64,000 bases of DNA from Hymenolepis diminuta (lineage: Eukaryota; Platyhelminthes; Cestoda; Cyclophyllidea; Hymenolepididae), in contig CAADRB010000022.1 of assembly GCA_900708905.1 (NCBI GenBank), positions 607,691 through 671,690 on the forward strand. The letters run 5' to 3'. Made by a program: the position numbers and the translations under genes. Below, piece by piece: positions 45,792 through 59,510 of the stretch. Positions within the stretch are counted from its first letter, which is position 1; each line of letters begins with the position of its first letter. The notes under the pieces are model-generated. The model was not told where the DNA came from, made no database searches, and saw only the letters and a list, made by a program, of their open reading frames with translations.

Positions 45792-48700
45792 ATGGAAGTT
45801 GAAGTTGAGTACGATTATACTGCTGAAGAGAGAGACGAACTTACTCTTAAACGGGGAGATATAGTCACGAATGTTTCTCAGTTTGAGGAAGGATGGTATA
45901 TCGGAACTTTTAACGGAAGAGAAGGCGTATTTCCTGATAATTTCGTCAGAGTAATATAAATTTAAAATAACTTATAATTTTATTTTCAGATAATAAAATC
46001 GGCTCCGGGCAAGGCTAACCAGGTATGACTCTATTTCGTTTACTTGCTATCTTATATTTTACTTTGAATTTTTTAATTCTTAGCCTAAATCATCCGAGAA
46101 ACTTGACTCTCAGAATGACAGATCGAGATCTACCCCCGTTTCTAGTCCATCTTCTGCTCTTCGTGGAAATAGAACAGATCGGGTATATAATTTATTTGAT
46201 ATTATATTGTAATATCTATTTTGATATTTCTATTCAATTAAAGACAAAAATGGCTTCCGAAAATATATTTTTTTGCTCACAATTCTAATTAATTTAGTTT
46301 TAAATGAAATTTAATGTTCAGTTAAGTAAACCAGGTATTTGCTTTGATCAGAGCTATCTCCGTCTAGGCGGGATGAATTTCCCAAATCATTGAGTTTAAT
46401 ATGCGTTTTTAAATTTATTTAATTTCTTTTGCGATTATATGTTGCAGTAAGAAAGATGTTTTCTCTTAAATCTTTTAGATTGTTTCATAGACATTGGATT
46501 TAAATATATGAAATATGATTGGCTGCATTTCGAAATAACTAATTTTTCGACTTTCAACCTCCTTTAGCTAGATCAGCTTATTGAAATCAAATTGGAATTT
46601 GCCTTAATTAAGCGTTTACCTAAAATGAGAGTATTTTATCATGTTTACTTATCGTAGCTTTTTGTTTTTTTAACATAGGTTGTTGAAAATGGCAAAAATC
46701 AAGGTAAGCATTATCGTAAAGTTGTTTCTTGTTCTATTGTCATTTGTATTCATTCTTTATCTGCCTACTCCCTTAGGGTATTCCATTACTTCAGATTTTT
46801 CGTAAGCTCCCTCTACCACACTTGTAGTCTTGTTGTGCTTTTCTTTTATGGCATCAGATTGCCTGCTTCTATGTTGTATATGCTTTTCTGTTAATGAACT
46901 CGCTTCCTTGTGTTTTAGGCATTATTTTTATTATTTTCTAAACTGTTTTCTTACGGATTGTCTGATTTCTTGTGTCCGCTAAACAGCTTCCTTTACGTCA
47001 TTATATGCATTGTTTAGTTTTTTACAATTGATCTCACTTTGTTGTCCGTATTTCTTCTTTAATGTAAATTGATACCTGCATGACTCCAACAAAACAATAA
47101 TTCGCTCCACTTTGTGAACTACAGGGTGATTAAAAAATTATCTCTCATCTTTAATATTATGTCAATCGAGCACACTATGTATTAGTAATTCGGAGTCCTT
47201 AACTTTAGTTTTAAACAATTACCACGACTCTTGAATCACTGGCATTGAAATGGAATCGATTTCTTTTTACTCATTGAATATCTCTACATCGATTTGACCA
47301 CAAATTTCTTTGCAATAGCTCCCTACCGTGTTGGTAAATGGGCAGTCTTTAATATTAAAACTGGAAACTGCATGCTAATTTTCAATCTCCTTGTAGTTCT
47401 TGAGCGTGGCTTGTTGGAACAAAATTTATTAACTATTCTGTCCCGCTCTTATGAGTAAATTTTAATGAAACTATGGCTCGAACTTGACTTACATATTTCA
47501 GTTGCATCTCCAACACCTACAACTCCAGCCACTTCAATAAGCACCAAAGCGTCTGACTACGTTAAGGCAGACTACCCCTACACTCAAGAACAACCGGATG
47601 AATTGGAGTTAGAAGTGAACGATTTTATTCGAGTGTTGAGTCGCGATCTACCCGAAGACGGTTGGTGGCATGGCACCAACCTTCGTACCAACAAAACTGG
47701 TTTCTTTCCCAACAATTTTGTCAAAATGGCTGATGCTAATGATCCCGACTTTAAACGTATCATTGCTAACCTAAAGGTACGCATCTTACATTCACGTGCA
47801 AAATGGATGTCGATTTTTGGGAAGCCTTATTGGAAAATTTTTTTGAAATCTTTTTGAGTAGGCAAAAGCTGCCAGTTCACCATCACCTCAACGAACTCAG
47901 AATGGTTCTTTATCTACGGCGAAAACTCCTCAAAATAATCCAGCAAGTCCTCATGGAAGTAGGTATTATGATTTAAGTGGAGGCAAAAGTGGTGAGTTTA
48001 GTTGAATACAAATTTTAGTTTTTAAATATTACAGGGTTAATCCGATGATTTGAACTGTCAATCAAAGCTATAAGGATGTCTAAAAGAGAGTTTATCAAAC
48101 AGGAAATTCAACATGTCATATCTTTTCTAAATATCATAATTTAATAGCAATTTACGAAATTAAATTAATAAATTTGTAATAAAGTGAGAATTTGTGTCTG
48201 AATCCTGGTTGTGGATATTGTCCACTCTGAAACAACGTCCATTCAATAATGAAATTGCATTATAACAAGTGTAGCTTAATAAAGAAAAATTATTCGAAAT
48301 ACAATTCATATAGAATATCGTATTCAGTATTCTCCTCAACTAATGAGATTCATTTATTGACTACCATCGTATCCCTAGTTCAACATCAGTTAAAAGTTGT
48401 CACTTGTAAGTTTGATAATCGACCTTTTAGTTTTTATATCAAAAGAAAACCATTTAATTACATTAGAATTATCATTCAATTTTAATAGTCAAAGGATAGG
48501 AAAATTGGTGACAAATAAAAAATGAGGTGAAATATTATTTTGGCATGAAATAGTAATAATAATTCCCAAGCCCATTTAAAGGAAAGCACTTTTCAATCCT
48601 CATCTTGGGTTAAGGAATAGCATCATTCCCTAGTGGGAAACCCGAACTCTGCCAGCCCTTTGAATAGCCAAGCTAAGTCAGTGCGGTTAGCCATTCCACT

Positions 48701-51700
48701 CACTGGGTGCGTATTGATGAGCCTCGGATCCATGACCTTTTCATGATCTGATTCTTTTGGTTCCTGATTGCGTTCATATCCACAGTATTGGGAACAAAGT
48801 GATCAGTTGGATTTTTGAAAATGGCTGACCGTGCTATCTTGATTCCTTTCTTTCTTCTAAACGGCCAAGTGAAGGTCAATGTGACAAGCGGGACGTCATG
48901 ATTAATATTTGTTGTTATGATTAAATGTTAAAGATAGGCCTCTCAAACTATCACTAAAAGAAAGGAAATCAACTGTAATCAAAATTTGAAATAAATAATT
49001 TAAAAAAAACGTTTACTTGCTTTTTGATTACTTAAAATCTTCAAACAGATGAAGAGTTTTCTCATTAGTTAATATATTGCATCCCTTTTTTTTATTAAAT
49101 TCACAATTAACTGTTGGCTAAATTGGTCTCTTTTTCCAACCTACTTGATGTTCCCCATGTTTAGTAAAATTTTAGATGATCAATTGAAAGCAATCTTGTT
49201 CTGTTAAATGGTCTATGAGATTGGTGAGGTTCCCATGTTCTATCACGAATCATTTATACTTTTTTCTTCATGACCAGGAACGGGTAGATGAAACCAACAG
49301 AAATGATTCTAACAGAGTATCATTAGTAATAAGTATGTAATTTCTTTGTCCCGTTAACCTCTATCATGTTTTCTTATTTAAATAATTGCCCAAATATTGG
49401 AGGTAAACCCCTTAAATGATCACTAAATGAAGAAAAAATAACCGTATTAAGCATTTTAAAAAGGTGATTAAATAATGGAATAAGTATTCTAATTTTAGTA
49501 ATTTTGCTAAACTTGTTGCTTGAAATTTTCAAATATATTTAAGTTTTACTCTTATCAATCGAAATCCTATTGATCATCTGATAGCTCTCAGTTAATTCCA
49601 CAAATTTTAATCCAATAAACTGCGCTACTCATATGAAATATCTGACCAATTGACAATTAATCGCTATCAACACTTGAGAGAGTTTGAGCGATGGAGCATA
49701 TACTGAATTTTTAGCATAAAATTAGAGTTTGCACACACATCTTAGTAGCAGCGGTGGCAGCGCACACATGATCTTTGAACGCACAGAGCTCTCTCTAAGC
49801 GCGCACTTATGGAAGTACAAACAGACACGAACACACACATCTTGAGTGAAAGACAAACCTTGGTCTCTTCACTGCGTCGTTTGCTTTACGCAGTTCTGGA
49901 CACCCCTTCTCACACATTCTAATTGGAGATATTTTTTAAATCTGAAGGAATCCATTCTCCTCTTTTCGTATTTTCGACGGTGCGAAAGTAATTTACCAAA
50001 GCGCAGATATATGTATATATGTATAAGTTTCTCGACTGATGACGTTTCAAGGGTGTCTTACCTCTCCATAGTTTTTTTTTTGAAATGGACAAATATGCAC
50101 AAACTTCATAATGTAGCTGATATAAAGCTGCGACGCCAAATATTTAACAGTGCATTGTAGTTGTAAGGTTTACTCAGATCACGAGTGAGAATGGAGAAGT
50201 CTTGTAAGTCAGCCAAGATTTTATTTATATTATTAGGAAAGGATAGTTGTTCATATGTACAGTTTAGGTATAAGAGATAGATGACTACCTGTTAGTCGGT
50301 AATATAGCCATGAAGAGAATCCATTCCTAGGTATAGGGACGGAAAGTAGTAATCGAAGAATCTAGTGACCGGTTTCTCTCGGCTGTAACATCCACCAGCA
50401 TCAATCCTAGTCTTTACAAGCGTAACTCCAACCTAAATGGAATTTGAGTGAAGTTAATGAAATGTGTTATGCGAAAGCACTGTCCACAAGATCATTGTTT
50501 TGTGGGGGCGGTGATCATAATATAGAACCTCCAGTTTCCGATTCTCATAAGTCTTATAAAGGGCAGAATTTATTAAAATGTCTCATATCAGAATGTCATC
50601 CTTAACAGTAAAATTAGATTTAATGCGAGTCTCTTCAAAAGGTCCTTGAAAAAGCGGCAGGACATATTCTTCTAAGTTCAGTGATTAGGGGGTTAAATCC
50701 CGAATTGCATGAACCATGTGGTAAGATGCATTATAACAGGAAAAAGTGAACATCTTAAGCTGCACGTCTTGGCTATAACTGAAATTACAATAAAGGTGAT
50801 ATAATTTTTAGTTGAAGTCTTTACGTTTATCAGAATCAGGTTTTGTTTTAGTTTTCGTTGCTTTGGATTTACCATTTAATTTACTTGAAGGACAACTCAT
50901 ACCAAAAATACTATTTGGACAAGAGATACACGGCTTTAAATATAAAACTTTGTGAGGAAAAATAGTAAATTGGAGGAATTGTAGGTTTAAAGCCAAGATT
51001 TCTACATAGTTCCAGTTGTGAAGACGGGTTCCTTACCCATAAAAGCTTAATTCCTTGAGGTCACGAGGGCGTTTCGTAAGCGGGTGAAAATTGTGGCAGA
51101 TGTTATTCGTTTTTGCGATTTTGTCTACCCCCTCACTTATTGGTAGTCATGGATAGAGTTAATGGTTTTCAATAGGTTCATTTTATCTATTAAAGTTTGG
51201 TTTGCGATTGGTTAGTGTAGATAATTTTCTGTAGCATATATCCATACTGGGATCATGTCCACACAGTCAACATGTCTCAAGTACGTAGTAGTGAAGATTA
51301 TTAAAGATTAGAACAGGATAACTTGCAACGTATCCGCGGAATAGAAGCATGAGATTTAACTGTTTTCTTTTTGCAAATATGCGGTGAGGTTGCTTGCTTC
51401 CTAATCTATAAATTGAATTATATCACTGTTTTAATGTCGAACCGCACGTAGAAGGAATGGGCGTAATAAACTGAAAGGAGAAAATAAACATTTTAATATC
51501 CCTGATTGAGAAGTTCAAATTCTTGAATTTACATATCGATGGGAGTTTTGAACTCGTATCACCAAAATTACCAGAGCCGTTCGCAAATACGATCTGACTA
51601 GTAAAATAGTGGAATTGGTGCTTTTGCTATCCCTAAATTAGTTATTTTCTATATATTTTCTAATCTAGATTCCAGAAGACAACACAGCGCACCGGAAAAT

Positions 51701-54700
51701 CATAATGCAAGCGATAGACGCTCACAAAAGCCATCATCTAGTGCCAACTCAAGTTCTGTAAGTCTTAAATCCCATTCCATTTACACTATATTCTTTCCAA
51801 GGTAGCGCTAAGGATGCCTGATAACAGCAGACCAAAGACTGATCTTAGGATTGCGCTCTCTCAGAGCCATCATATGTGAGTTCTGAAAATCTTCAACGGA
51901 AAAGACTGTATTTGGACTGCTATGGAAGTCTTCGCAATTATCTTAGCCCAAAACTTCTGTTGAGTTATTGGATTCCAAGGAGAACTGGAAGGAAGCTTAT
52001 AAATATCATGGCTAAGGCAAACCGATCAGGACAACATAGAATTTGTTGTTAACCATGACCGAGCCGTCATGGCTAAAATGGCCAACGCATTAGATACCCT
52101 TCACTAAAAGTGTGAAATCTCATCTCAAAAGAATTCGATCAAAAACGGTTAAGTGTGAAGTTGACAAATGTATACAAACATTTGCGGAAAGGAAATCAAT
52201 GCCCTTGCACTATCAACAGGCTCACTGGTGCTCAGGTGTGATGATCATTAAGGACTTCCAGTGCCCCATTTTCGGTTGTTTTAATTCTTATAAAAGACAA
52301 GGAGGTTGAAATGCCACATACTAAAATTTCATCTTTATTGTTGACATCGGATTCAGTACAAAGCACTTCAAAAGATAGTTCAAATAGCGACGATATGTGT
52401 TTTTTTCGGGCTGAGAAATAATTATCATGAATCCCATGGGCTGAATTTCCCTACTCCTCCAAATTATACTAATTCAGTTTTAACAATGTATCTCTTTGCC
52501 TAGTTAGTGAATATTATCTTTATTAATAAGTGGGCATATGTATATTCACATAGCAATATTGAGGCAGAATAAATAATTTACGCAACGGTTTCACTTGTAG
52601 GTGCCAAGACCAACTGATGGTCGACCAGCTGGAAGGACGGAGAGCACACGGGCATCTTCCCGCGGCGACGAAAGCGCATCAGCAACATCAGCAGTCCCGA
52701 AAAAGAATGGTGCGTTTTCTTCATTCGTTCTTCCCACTTCGGCCAAAGTCAGCAATGATAAGACACGTTGTGAGTACGACAGAATGGACGGGCATTCTCG
52801 ACACTTCCGTCCCTTTTTGTGCCATGTCACGCACGCATTTGGTCTGGTTACACTTTCAATGCATATCCACAGAATGAAATAATGCTGCATGTTTTCAATA
52901 TAGGTTAATGGGAACGGTTTAATGAGAGTTCCCAGGAAGTTCATTCTCTCCTTCCTGAAGATATATTTTCATGAAAGGTTATATTTAGATTGTGGTTTTG
53001 TGGGTTAGCGATTACCACCTATGATCATCTTTGTTCTGTTCTCTACTCCACATCCGACATGGATGATGAGATGAGAAGATTTACATACGTAAACTGAAAA
53101 TGAGAAAACGCAGACGAATCGACAGGATGTCAACCATCCAAAGGGTAGCAGCCCAATCATGATAAGTATCTATTTTTGTTATACATTTACCGATGGAGCT
53201 GAGGTGGCTGCGTATTTGGAAAGAAATTATTTCTTTCGGAAAAGGCATTTGGATTTCCGTAGGGTGATAAATCGAACTGGAAATGAGACATTGAGCTAAT
53301 GGTGTGTGAAATGAGTAGAAAACGCGTGTGTAAAAGTGCAGTCTGTAATTGGTGACTCAGGTGAAAATAGGTTACAGTAATCAGGATGCTTGTGTGCCTA
53401 ACTATGCAATTTTGCATCAAATTAAATAGCGAAGGGTTGTTACAATTTAAAGTAAGGGAAATCGAAGGAGAAACTTGTTTTATTCAGTAACTAGGAACTG
53501 GTGACGTCGCAGTATCGTTCGATATCCACCATTTTTCATTCAGTGATCAGGCGCATTGGCTATTGTTGGATAATGGAGAAAACATCGAATCTAAGTTTCC
53601 CAATCAGATACCTCTCGTATTTTACGAGTGCAAAAGACGCGTTCTTTCAATAAACTACGCGATCATTATGAAATTATCTGTTAATTTGAATTTTAACATT
53701 GTCGCAAAGTGTTTCAAGTTAGAACCTAATAACTCTTAAGATAGAGGCCACAATTTCCTCAAGTCCAAACACGGATTTCTGTACTCTAAAAGCAGCTGCT
53801 TTCCCCAGCGTGAGTCATGTACCACTAAAAATGTTTAGAGAAATTCACAACACTATATTGTTGTATTAACGCAGCGGATTACGTACTCATTTTTCGCACA
53901 CAGCGAGTATAATTTCCGATCATGCTGGTTGAGTTTGTCTTATAAATAGGTTGTCAGAATTCTAATCTCTCACCATGGAGGCTTCATGATGCTACTCCTT
54001 TACACAAGACGAGTATTGATAAATACGTGGGAGCTATATCATTACGTGACTTCATGTTCGAGAGATGGTTTGTAGTTGGTTTACAAGAATGCACTGCTTT
54101 GAAAGGTTAATAGCACAATTAAATACCTACTTTATGCGATAATTTCATGACTTTAGCTGCCAGTTTGTCTCGAGTCGATCCCAATCGGATGTCAGAAATG
54201 TCATCCCCACGAAATATTAATGATTTGCAGCGTATAGTCAATAATCAACAAGAGCATTTGAATGCGATAGCTAATCAGCTGGAGAATCTTGGACGAGTTA
54301 TCGAGACGATTCGGCGAGAACAACATGAACAAGCAGAAGACGTCGCAGCAAAGCTGCGGGATTTCAATGCACAACTTTCGACAATCAAGGTAAGTTCACT
54401 TTTCCACTTATTAAATAGATAGTTGAAGATTGTGGCGAGTTGGATTTGGTGACATCTGAAACAAGTTTACAGTAATTCAGATTGATGTGTATATATTGAG
54501 GTATGCTTGCATCTTTCGGTGAAATAGATTTCTAGATGTCATCATCCACACCCGACTCTTGTAAAGTAATGGTCGTCTGCATTATTGCAGTGCTAAGAAG
54601 TCTATAATTTTGGTGCCCACTAGATATTGCTGGACTACTGTTGACTTAGACCCAGAGGGAGCCAGGACAAATGAGGTTAATTATCATTATATCTGTTTGA

Positions 54701-56678
54701 TCAACACAAGATGACAGGTTAATGTTCGTATTACCAATACAATTTAGATATAATGATGTATGTAATATAAATATTATATACTGGACAGGAAGAGAGTTAA
54801 AAGAAGATTTACTTCTTGAAAACTAATACCATCTTGGGATCTCCGGTTGCAATTTGCGCCACTTTCCTTAACACCTTTAGGATACTAAGGGAGTTCATTT
54901 TTGTTAGAAGACAGTTTTCAAGACGATTTGGGAAGATTTGTACTCATTTTCATAGATGGAGATTTGAATTCACTGGCAGTTTCATTGACATGTATCAAAG
55001 GCCATCTACCATCTGAAACCGCGTAGGTTTAGAGAATGAGTGATTACATCAGTTCTATCTTTATTTCTACGGAGCGTCTAGTTAGCATGTGCTTAGCTGG
55101 TATTCTTTTGAACTACTTTAGTTTCAAATATACTATAACAAAATAATTCACCAAGTTTCATTGGGGAAGAATCCCGATAAATCGTTTCTATCTTCAAATT
55201 AATCAATAATTGATGTAGATGCCTTCTTTACTATCCTGGTTTGTTTGAGTTCGAATAGAGAAATACCACAGATCAAACACTCAATATCTATCCTGTACGT
55301 TTGTTTAGAGATTTACCATAAGTTGAAAACGTAGAATCAGCGGTTGCGATAGAAGGCAAGGTTTTAATAAGCATTTAGTAAGGAACATCTTGTAAGTAAG
55401 GCTAGTTNNNNNNNNNNNNNNNNNNNNNNNNNNNNNNNNNNNNNNNNNNNNNNNNNNNNNNNNNNNNNAAGATGTTATGAAGGATGGACTAAGAATCATT
55501 AGAATACAGAGGTGAAAGGAAGCGACCATCTTTCCTCAATGGCTGCTACCCTCCCATGTTATGCAGGCAAATGTTCCACACTAGCTGTTGAAGTTACTAA
55601 TTTGGTCTAATTCCAATTCCTCGGTAGAAACATATTTGGTGGCTTACAGTGCAAAGCTTTTAGATATTATATGGTACTCTGTAAAAGTTAGAATTCTCTA
55701 TTATCATTCAACTAATTCAGCGATGAGTGGAGAACATAGGCATATGTAAGAAGTGGGAGAAAAAGAAAAAGATGCAGGTCCTAGAAATTATAATAGCAGG
55801 GAATAAACGTCAACGCAGAGTGGAATTGAGGTTAGGCTGATGAACAACCAATAAAAATTCACCATCTGAAAGATTAGTCTGAGTAAACATTTGAGTCAAT
55901 TAGTGCAATCGATAGAATGCAAAAGATTTCTATCACAATATATGAGCACTCTTTTTTACAGTCATGATAGACTGATTTTGCCCAAAATTTTTTTGCCGTC
56001 TAACTTATTTTACCATATAAATGTTATTTCTTTCTAGTTTTTATTCATACTTGTTGTCTTGGAGAGGCTTCAGTCAGATGAAAAAAAATCTGAAGTCACA
56101 CGCCGATATAGAAAAGCGTAAAAAAGCATTGTTACTCATTTATTTAGTTTGTTGTTGACTTGGCTTTTACACTTACTCACACACGGTCAAATCGAGATTA
56201 GCATTTTTAACCATTAAATTAACTTTGCTCTCCAGTTAATCTGCGTGATCTATAGTACTAGGAGTGGTGTTTGTATTTTAAATCGCCTTTTTTGCCTCGA
56301 TAGCTAAGATTTCCATTTCCATCAAGATTAAAGAGATTAAGTTCTATGCTTTCTTCTTCTTTTTAGTCAGTACAACTAAACGACCAGACGGGTGTAGCAA
56401 AGTGCATGAAGTCAATAACTGAACGTGTTCGCTCTCTCATGTTGGAATTGGACGAACTGAAGAAGGCTCGTGAAGGTGATGTTGTGGTTATAAATCGTAT
56501 CGAGAAAGTTGTCCTGGATATCGACAGTCGAACAATGCTCTCAGGTATCCGTTTGAATGCGAATGGAGAAGATTATGATGGGCAGCTAGGGGATGTCAAG
56601 GACAAGAATGATGGACACAATCCGCGTGATATGTATTCCTCGTCTAGATCTTCGAAACCTTCCACAGGTCATCGATAG
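45792..56678 (+). CDS. SH3KBP1: CIN85/CD2AP-type adaptor with two SH3 domains and coiled coil, 10 exons
   Basis: Exons 45792-45950, 45990-46022, 46084-46182, 46679-46703, 47502-47776, 47862-47958, 51669-51757, 52601-52709, 54157-54389 and 56367-56678 join in phase to 476 residues. SH3-1 (about 1-53) has ELTLKRGDIV, GWYIG and FPDNFVR, close to SH3-1 of CIN85. SH3-2 (about 124-181) has DYVKADYPY, GWWHG and FPNNFVK, most like the third SH3 of CIN85. A Ser/Pro-rich linker and a C-terminal coiled coil (about 310-425) follow. The family links receptors and Cbl to endocytosis and actin. Vertebrate members have three SH3 domains, and I find two. Exon 4 is only 25 nt. Exon 8 has a second donor at 52769 in the same phase, giving 496 residues. 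Confidence 0.87.
48568..48745 (-). repeat. tRNA-derived SINE copy, 3' two thirds
   Basis: On the minus strand it has CACCCAGTGAGTGGAATGGC, then GATGCTATTCCTTAACCC and GATGAGGATTG, and ends in TTTAAATGGGCTTGGGAA. It aligns block by block with the copy at 39659. It lies in intron 6 of the SH3 adaptor, antisense to the gene. Confidence 0.65.
51806..52015 (+). repeat. Dispersed repeat, partner of 58290-58485
   Basis: About 200 bases match 58290-58485 in order. Shared pieces include TCTCAGAGCCATCATATGTGA against TCTCGGAGCTATGACATGTGA, and GGAGAACTGGAAGGAAGCT against GGAGAACTAGAAGGAAAGCT. The family is not recognised. It precedes the zinc-finger remnant at 52112. Confidence 0.55.
52112..52355 (+). 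pseudogene. C2H2 zinc-finger fragment (frameshifted)
   Basis: Inside intron 7 of the SH3 adaptor, a frame encodes VKCEVDKCIQTFAERKSMPL followed by HYQQAH, a C-x4-C-x12-H-x4-H zinc finger. It then encodes a second finger starting FQCPIFGCFNSYKRQGG. The second finger is interrupted by a one-base frameshift near 52306. In the other frame it continues as LKCHILKFH, which supplies its two histidines. The host gene skips this region. It is a decayed fragment of a TFIIIA-type zinc-finger gene or of an element that carries such fingers. The parent is unknown. Confidence 0.6.
53875..54035 (+). repeat. tRNA-derived SINE copy
   Basis: It carries CACACAGCGAGTATAATT, then TGATGCTACTCCTTTACACAAGACGAGTATTG, the same block order as other plus-strand copies. 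It lies in intron 8 of the SH3 adaptor about 120 bases before the coiled-coil exon. Confidence 0.5.
55408..55468. other. Assembly gap (61 N) in intron 9 of the SH3 adaptor
   Basis: A short run of undetermined bases. The flanks include an inverted 8-base match, AACATCTT at 55384-55391 and AAGATGTT at 55469-55476, so the gap may cover a hairpin. Confidence 0.95.
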
Positions 56679-56939
56679 TCTTGCAGCAAACGCTCGTGAA
56701 CCAAGTTGAACAACTTTCTCTCTTCCCCAAGACTAGGCATTTGAGTGTATATAGAGAACTAATCTGACCCAGAGAGTCATTTTTCATCTGAGTACCGTGA
56801 AAAAACTTTACGTCATTTGTTGATATTCCTTTCCTCACAACTACCTACCGCTTTGGTTTGATTTTCCGCACACATCTTTACTATCTTTCTCTTCCCACAC
56901 AGTTTACACTTTTGATTGCCTCATTTTTCAGCTGTGATC

Positions 56940-56945
56940 AATAAA
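56940..56945 (+). terminator. Poly(A) signal AATAAA of the SH3 adaptor
   Basis: AATAAA lies about 260 bases after the TAG stop at 56676-56678 and is the first clear signal. Confidence 0.55.
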
Positions 56946-59510
56946 TGGCCTTAAGAATAACATTCCTTTTGCCTTTGTTTACTTTTTGACTGATTTTTGG
57001 AGTGATAAATACTGCCTCAAGATAGCGGTAAAGTTTTTGCGAGAGGCACACTGGAGTGAATACTCCCTTTTCATGACCAAATCTAAAAGGAGTAATTGCT
57101 GTAGGAAGCGTGGTCTAAATAATAAGAATTTTTAAGTGCATCTAATTGGTAAGATAATATAGAAAAACAGGGTGTTAAGATCTATAAGAATATGACTGGT
57201 AGAAATCAGGAAGCAATCAGCGAGCAACAAAAGCTGCTACTTTCTGCTCTAGCATGGAATCATGCGGTTGAGTACATCTGTAGTTCAAGTCTCTCATTGG
57301 TTCACATCGGAACCAGGGAAATTAGACACCTACTAAATTATCATGGAAAAAGCAAGGGAATTTTTACGACTTTCACTCATGAAAGTTAGTTTTATTGTAA
57401 GAGAGAGTAAGGGTAGTATGACTGAAAGTTAAGTAATCGGGAGAAATTTACTTCATTTGGGCTCCATGACTGTCAAGTTAACCACTTTTCACTATAATTT
57501 TTGATCAGAATTGCCTCATCGTCGTCATTTTATTCATACGAAAAATCTGGATAAAGAGATTTTATCTGATTTGGCAACCTTTTCTCAACCTACTGAATGT
57601 AGAAATTAACCGGTTGGTAAATGGTTTCTGGACTTGTGGTGATCGATCCGCCAGCGTCTTCTCATCTCACTTTCATTTCCAAAAAATCGTTGGCACCGAG
57701 GACACACATTTCTGTTATGGTTGATGTTTAGTTATGCGAAGAACAAAATTCTTTTTTAGGAGTCATCAACTAAATTTCGCCATTTTATCGCCAAATACCC
57801 GCCTAGAATCCGATTGAAGTTGGCTTAACCAGCTCTTTGTGTGTGCAGACTTAGAGGTATTCATGTCGGAGAGATGAAATTTCAAAAATTGTTTTCTAGG
57901 TTCTCTTCCTTTCCATGAAGACTTGTCCATAGATTTATTCTTGGCTTTTGCAACTGTCTAATTAATAAAATAACAAATATTCATCCTGTCTCAAATCATA
58001 ATGCCCATTTGTTCAGTGTTTTCTCGCGGTGAAAATTTTATGTAATTTTAGGTTTCTTCCAGGGGTTTTAAGTGAGTCACATTAGTGAAAAGCGCGTGAA
58101 ATTTGTCTGAGTCTGACTGGCCACCTTAGGCTCGTCACGACAGACCTATCGTTACCAAAGACTTACTTAACCATTCGATCATGTAACTGATAGGCACAAG
58201 TCCCACGTAACTTCTTACTTCTACGTCCTTTAGCTCTCTAATATCCGAAGCGTAGAAAATCACTATAATCTGGCTCTCTTAAACACTGTGAGAAGACTGA
58301 GGGTTACGTCCTCTCGGAGCTATGACATGTGAAGAGCTAGCTCTGGGATATCCTGCGGCCAAAGCTCTAGGAAGAACACGTTGTCTTTGAGTAGTTATAA
58401 AAATTCTCCCCAGTTCTTCTACTAAGTCATCGGGTACAATGGAGAACTAGAAGGAAAGCTCAAGGCCAAGTCATCCCTAAGGGGGTCCGTATTGGCATTT
58501 CTATCTTTAAATCGATATATAAATGTGAAGCTTTTGTTTTCTGAAATACGAAAGTCAGAGTGATATTATTTCTTGATAATTTATTATCTATGAAGAAAAT
58601 ATAAATATGCGATTTATTAACGTTAATTTTGAGGTACTCTCGATTTTAATGTACTAAATTACACTATTATCTTATTATTAGAGAAGATACAAAGTGAAGT
58701 TGAAACCGTTTATTAACACTACACCACGACCGCAAGATAGCTCATCTAGAGTCCTTTATTTACTTGTTTAAGGGATCTAACGTCTCTCGCCACATTGGAC
58801 ATTTCCATTGAGGCTCTGTGGTCTTTTGGGAGTCGTAGAAGACTGCCTAATGCAGTTAACTATATTCCAGTGCAGCAGGTTAAGTATACATCGTATTTTA
58901 AGTAAATACATCCTCTTACCCAATTTCATTAGAATATTTTTCACCATTGGAGTAATCTCTCCAAACTCCAAAGAGGTGCATTTAATGAACTGTTTTATCT
59001 TTACGTTTATTCCAGCTTTTTCCTTGACAGTACGGATTAAAGTCCTCAAGACTGATTAAGTAAATCAAGATAGATGATAATAATGGATAGAATAGCCACT
59101 TCAAGTGGATCTATTATTATTTGTCTGTCTTTTTAAAGGAGAATTGTGTTTAAAGACAGCACCTTTAAAGTCCGAAACTCCTGTTCAAGTCGCGTCTAGT
59201 TAATATTTTCAAGAGCAGACAGTCGCATTTTAATTATAAGTATGTTGTAAGCCACCAAGCGCGTTGCTACTGGAGTACTGAATTAGACCACTCTAGCAGT
59301 GATGGAAGCGGGGAACTTTAGCAACTAATTGTAGTGCAAACTTCCTCTTTGCAAGTGATCGACAGAAATACCTTCAAGGTAAACTCTATATTATTAATAA
59401 CACCACCCTGCACACGCATCAAAAATTTCGCATGATTCACAAACCTCCAAGGTCACTTCGTGTGTTCGTTTATGATATAGAAAGAGGTGTCTACTGTCAC
59501 GACAGTGGTC
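56946..59510. other. Intergenic between convergent genes, repeats only
   Basis: This region separates the 3' ends of the SH3 adaptor and LTN1. I see a diverged copy of the repeat at 51806 (58290-58485) and a block near 59246-59340 shared with 28165. There is also a short tRNA-like B-box (CCTGTTCAAGTC) near 59180. No gene is supported. Confidence 0.5.
58290..58485 (+). repeat. Dispersed repeat, partner of 51806-52015
   Basis: It has the same block order as 51806-52015, with TCTCGGAGCTATGACATGTGA near its start and GGAGAACTAGAAGGAAAGCT near its end. Similarity is clear but diverged. No open frame is preserved. Confidence 0.55.

Noticed and set aside
58777..59059. Overlapping 83-90 residue frames on both strands
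   Set aside because: No recognisable domain and surrounded by repeats in the gap between convergent genes.
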